Source: Adonisia turfae CCMR0081 (GTDB lineage Bacteria > Cyanobacteriota > Cyanobacteriia > Phormidesmidales > Phormidesmidaceae). Taken from it: 42,929 bases of DNA. The notes beneath the pieces are model-generated. The model did no database searches. It had not been told where the DNA came from and saw only the letters and a list, made by a program, of their open reading frames with translations. The translations under genes were made by a program, and so were the position numbers. This document shows, one piece after another, positions 42,302 through 42,929 of the stretch; within the stretch, counting starts at the first letter, position 1, and each line of letters opens with the position of its first letter. The stretch spans positions 221,862-264,790 of the forward strand of contig NZ_QXHD01000004.1 of assembly GCF_011009555.1 (NCBI RefSeq), written 5' to 3'.

Positions 42302-42315
42302 CAAACATACGTTTG
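42302..42315. promoter_or_regulatory. TetR-type operator 3 ahead of the efflux gene
   Basis: CAAACATACGTTTG, identical to operator 2, 24 bp before the ATG of the adaptor gene. Binding here would block initiation or early transcription of the pump operon. Confidence 0.7.
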
Positions 42316-42339
42316 CTTTTTTGATGGACTGATAGCGCC

Positions 42340-42929
42340 ATGACCTTTAAATCACCAGGATTAAACTCGGCATTATCCACAGTCTTTGGTATTTCTCGCC
42401 AACGTCTGGCTTTAATTTGCCTGGGCACCATAGGATTCCTTATGATCGGTATCCCCAGAATAAAAGAGCGTATTGCTAGCTCAGCTGAGGTGCCCTCCGA
42501 ACAAGCAGAAAGAGTTTTGCCCGTAGAAACTCTAACGGTAACTCCAGTAAGTAGCTATTTAGTGTCGCGCACCTACACAGGGGAAATTGCATCGCTACGG
42601 GCCAGTGAACTGGGGTTTGAACGTAGCGGGCAACTGGTGGAAGTCCTGGTAGTCGAGGGAGAAGTTGTAGACACTGGCGCTCCCCTTGCTCGCTTAGATA
42701 TTCGTAATCTAAAAACTCAACGCCAACAACTGCTGGCAGAAAAAGCCCGAGCCAATGCCCAATTAATGGAACTGCAAACAGGGGCTCGGTCAGAAGACAT
42801 TGCTGCCGCTGCCGCTGCTGTTAGGGACTTAGAAGAACAGTTACGGTTACAGCAAGTGCAGCGTACACGGCGTGACTCTCTCTACACCCAAGGGGCCATT
42901 TCTCGCGAAGAACTAGATGAGTTCTCCTT
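42340..42929 (+). CDS. RND efflux periplasmic adaptor (HlyD/MFP family), cut by the window end
   Basis: The first 196 codons of a membrane fusion protein. It has an N-terminal membrane anchor (RLALICLGTIGFLMIGIP), a beta-barrel/lipoyl region with TYTGEIASLRASELGF and VVEGEVVDTGAPLARLD, and the first strand of the alpha-helical hairpin (a long Ala/Glu/Gln-rich helix). Such proteins link an RND pump in the inner membrane to an outer membrane channel. The pump gene should follow beyond the window. Regulated by the divergent TetR gene. Confidence 0.88.
   Translation, partial: MTFKSPGLNSALSTVFGISRQRLALICLGTIGFLMIGIPRIKERIASSAEVPSEQAERVLPVETLTVTPVSSYLVSRTYTGEIASLRASELGFERSGQLVEVLVVEGEVVDTGAPLARLDIRNLKTQRQQLLAEKARANAQLMELQTGARSEDIAAAAAAVRDLEEQLRLQQVQRTRRDSLYTQGAISREELDEFS

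Larger units (their letters stand above)
41906..42339. other. divergent control region of the efflux locus
   Basis: Holds the operator sites and the repressor promoter (separate entries). A possible pump promoter lies upstream of operator 3, with TATTAT at 42285-42290 and TTAGCG 18 bases earlier. No small gene is seen in 42090-42280. Confidence 0.5.

Overview
This window is cyanobacterial chromosome. It carries petN of the cytochrome b6f complex, a CphB-type cyanophycinase, ClpS linked to a DUF2103 protein, DUF928, DUF1830 and DUF3616 proteins, a CHASE2 cyclase, an NB-ARC/WD40 protein, and more than 20 copies of the HIP1 octamer GCGATCGC. The mix suggests a filamentous or biofilm-forming lineage of the Leptolyngbya type, but the sequence alone does not fix the genus.

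Layout. (1) 1-5 kb: cyanophycinase, DUF3616 protein, small winged-helix-like protein, and a clpS-DUF2103-trm1 operon. (2) 5-9.5 kb: an exported hydratase-like protein, then a coupled pair of a DUF928 secreted protein and a CHASE2 class III nucleotide cyclase, then a PrxQ peroxiredoxin. (3) 10-13 kb: a tightly overlapping type III polyketide synthase / methyltransferase / FAD monooxygenase-like operon, laid out like alkylresorcinol or alkylquinone loci. (4) 13-21.5 kb: a methyltransferase, a gene remnant, a serine-hydrolase/beta-propeller fusion preceded by a 42-codon small gene, a divergent HTH-NB-ARC-WD40 protein with a repeat-rich control region between them, and a SRPBCC protein with a Tyr/Gly/Arg/Asp-rich tail. 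(5) 21.6-25.9 kb: ACT-domain malic enzyme, YiaA/B-like membrane protein, and a petN / small membrane protein / rsmB cluster. (6) 25.9-31.6 kb: a five-gene chaperone-usher pilus operon. (7) 32-35.3 kb: clpP, a cyanobacterial protein of unknown function, a TerC-family protein, and a small zinc-ribbon gene. (8) 35.2-38.6 kb: a binding-protein-dependent sugar or compatible-solute transporter without its ATPase. (9) 38.7-42.9 kb: a YgjP-like metallopeptidase, tRNA-Arg(CCU) followed by a decayed HsdS fragment, small genes, and a TetR repressor divergent from an RND-type efflux adaptor, with three copies of a 14-bp palindrome between them.

The most interesting region is 14.3-20.5 kb. A STAND-type NTPase with its own DNA-binding domain faces a small-protein/serine-hydrolase unit across a control region whose direct repeats recur every 21 bp. 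Next are the TetR/RND operator array, the pilus operon, the cyclase whose purine-selecting residues point away from a normal adenylate cyclase, and several small genes: petN, the zinc ribbon and the 42-codon gene. All function calls come from reading motifs by eye; no database search was run.
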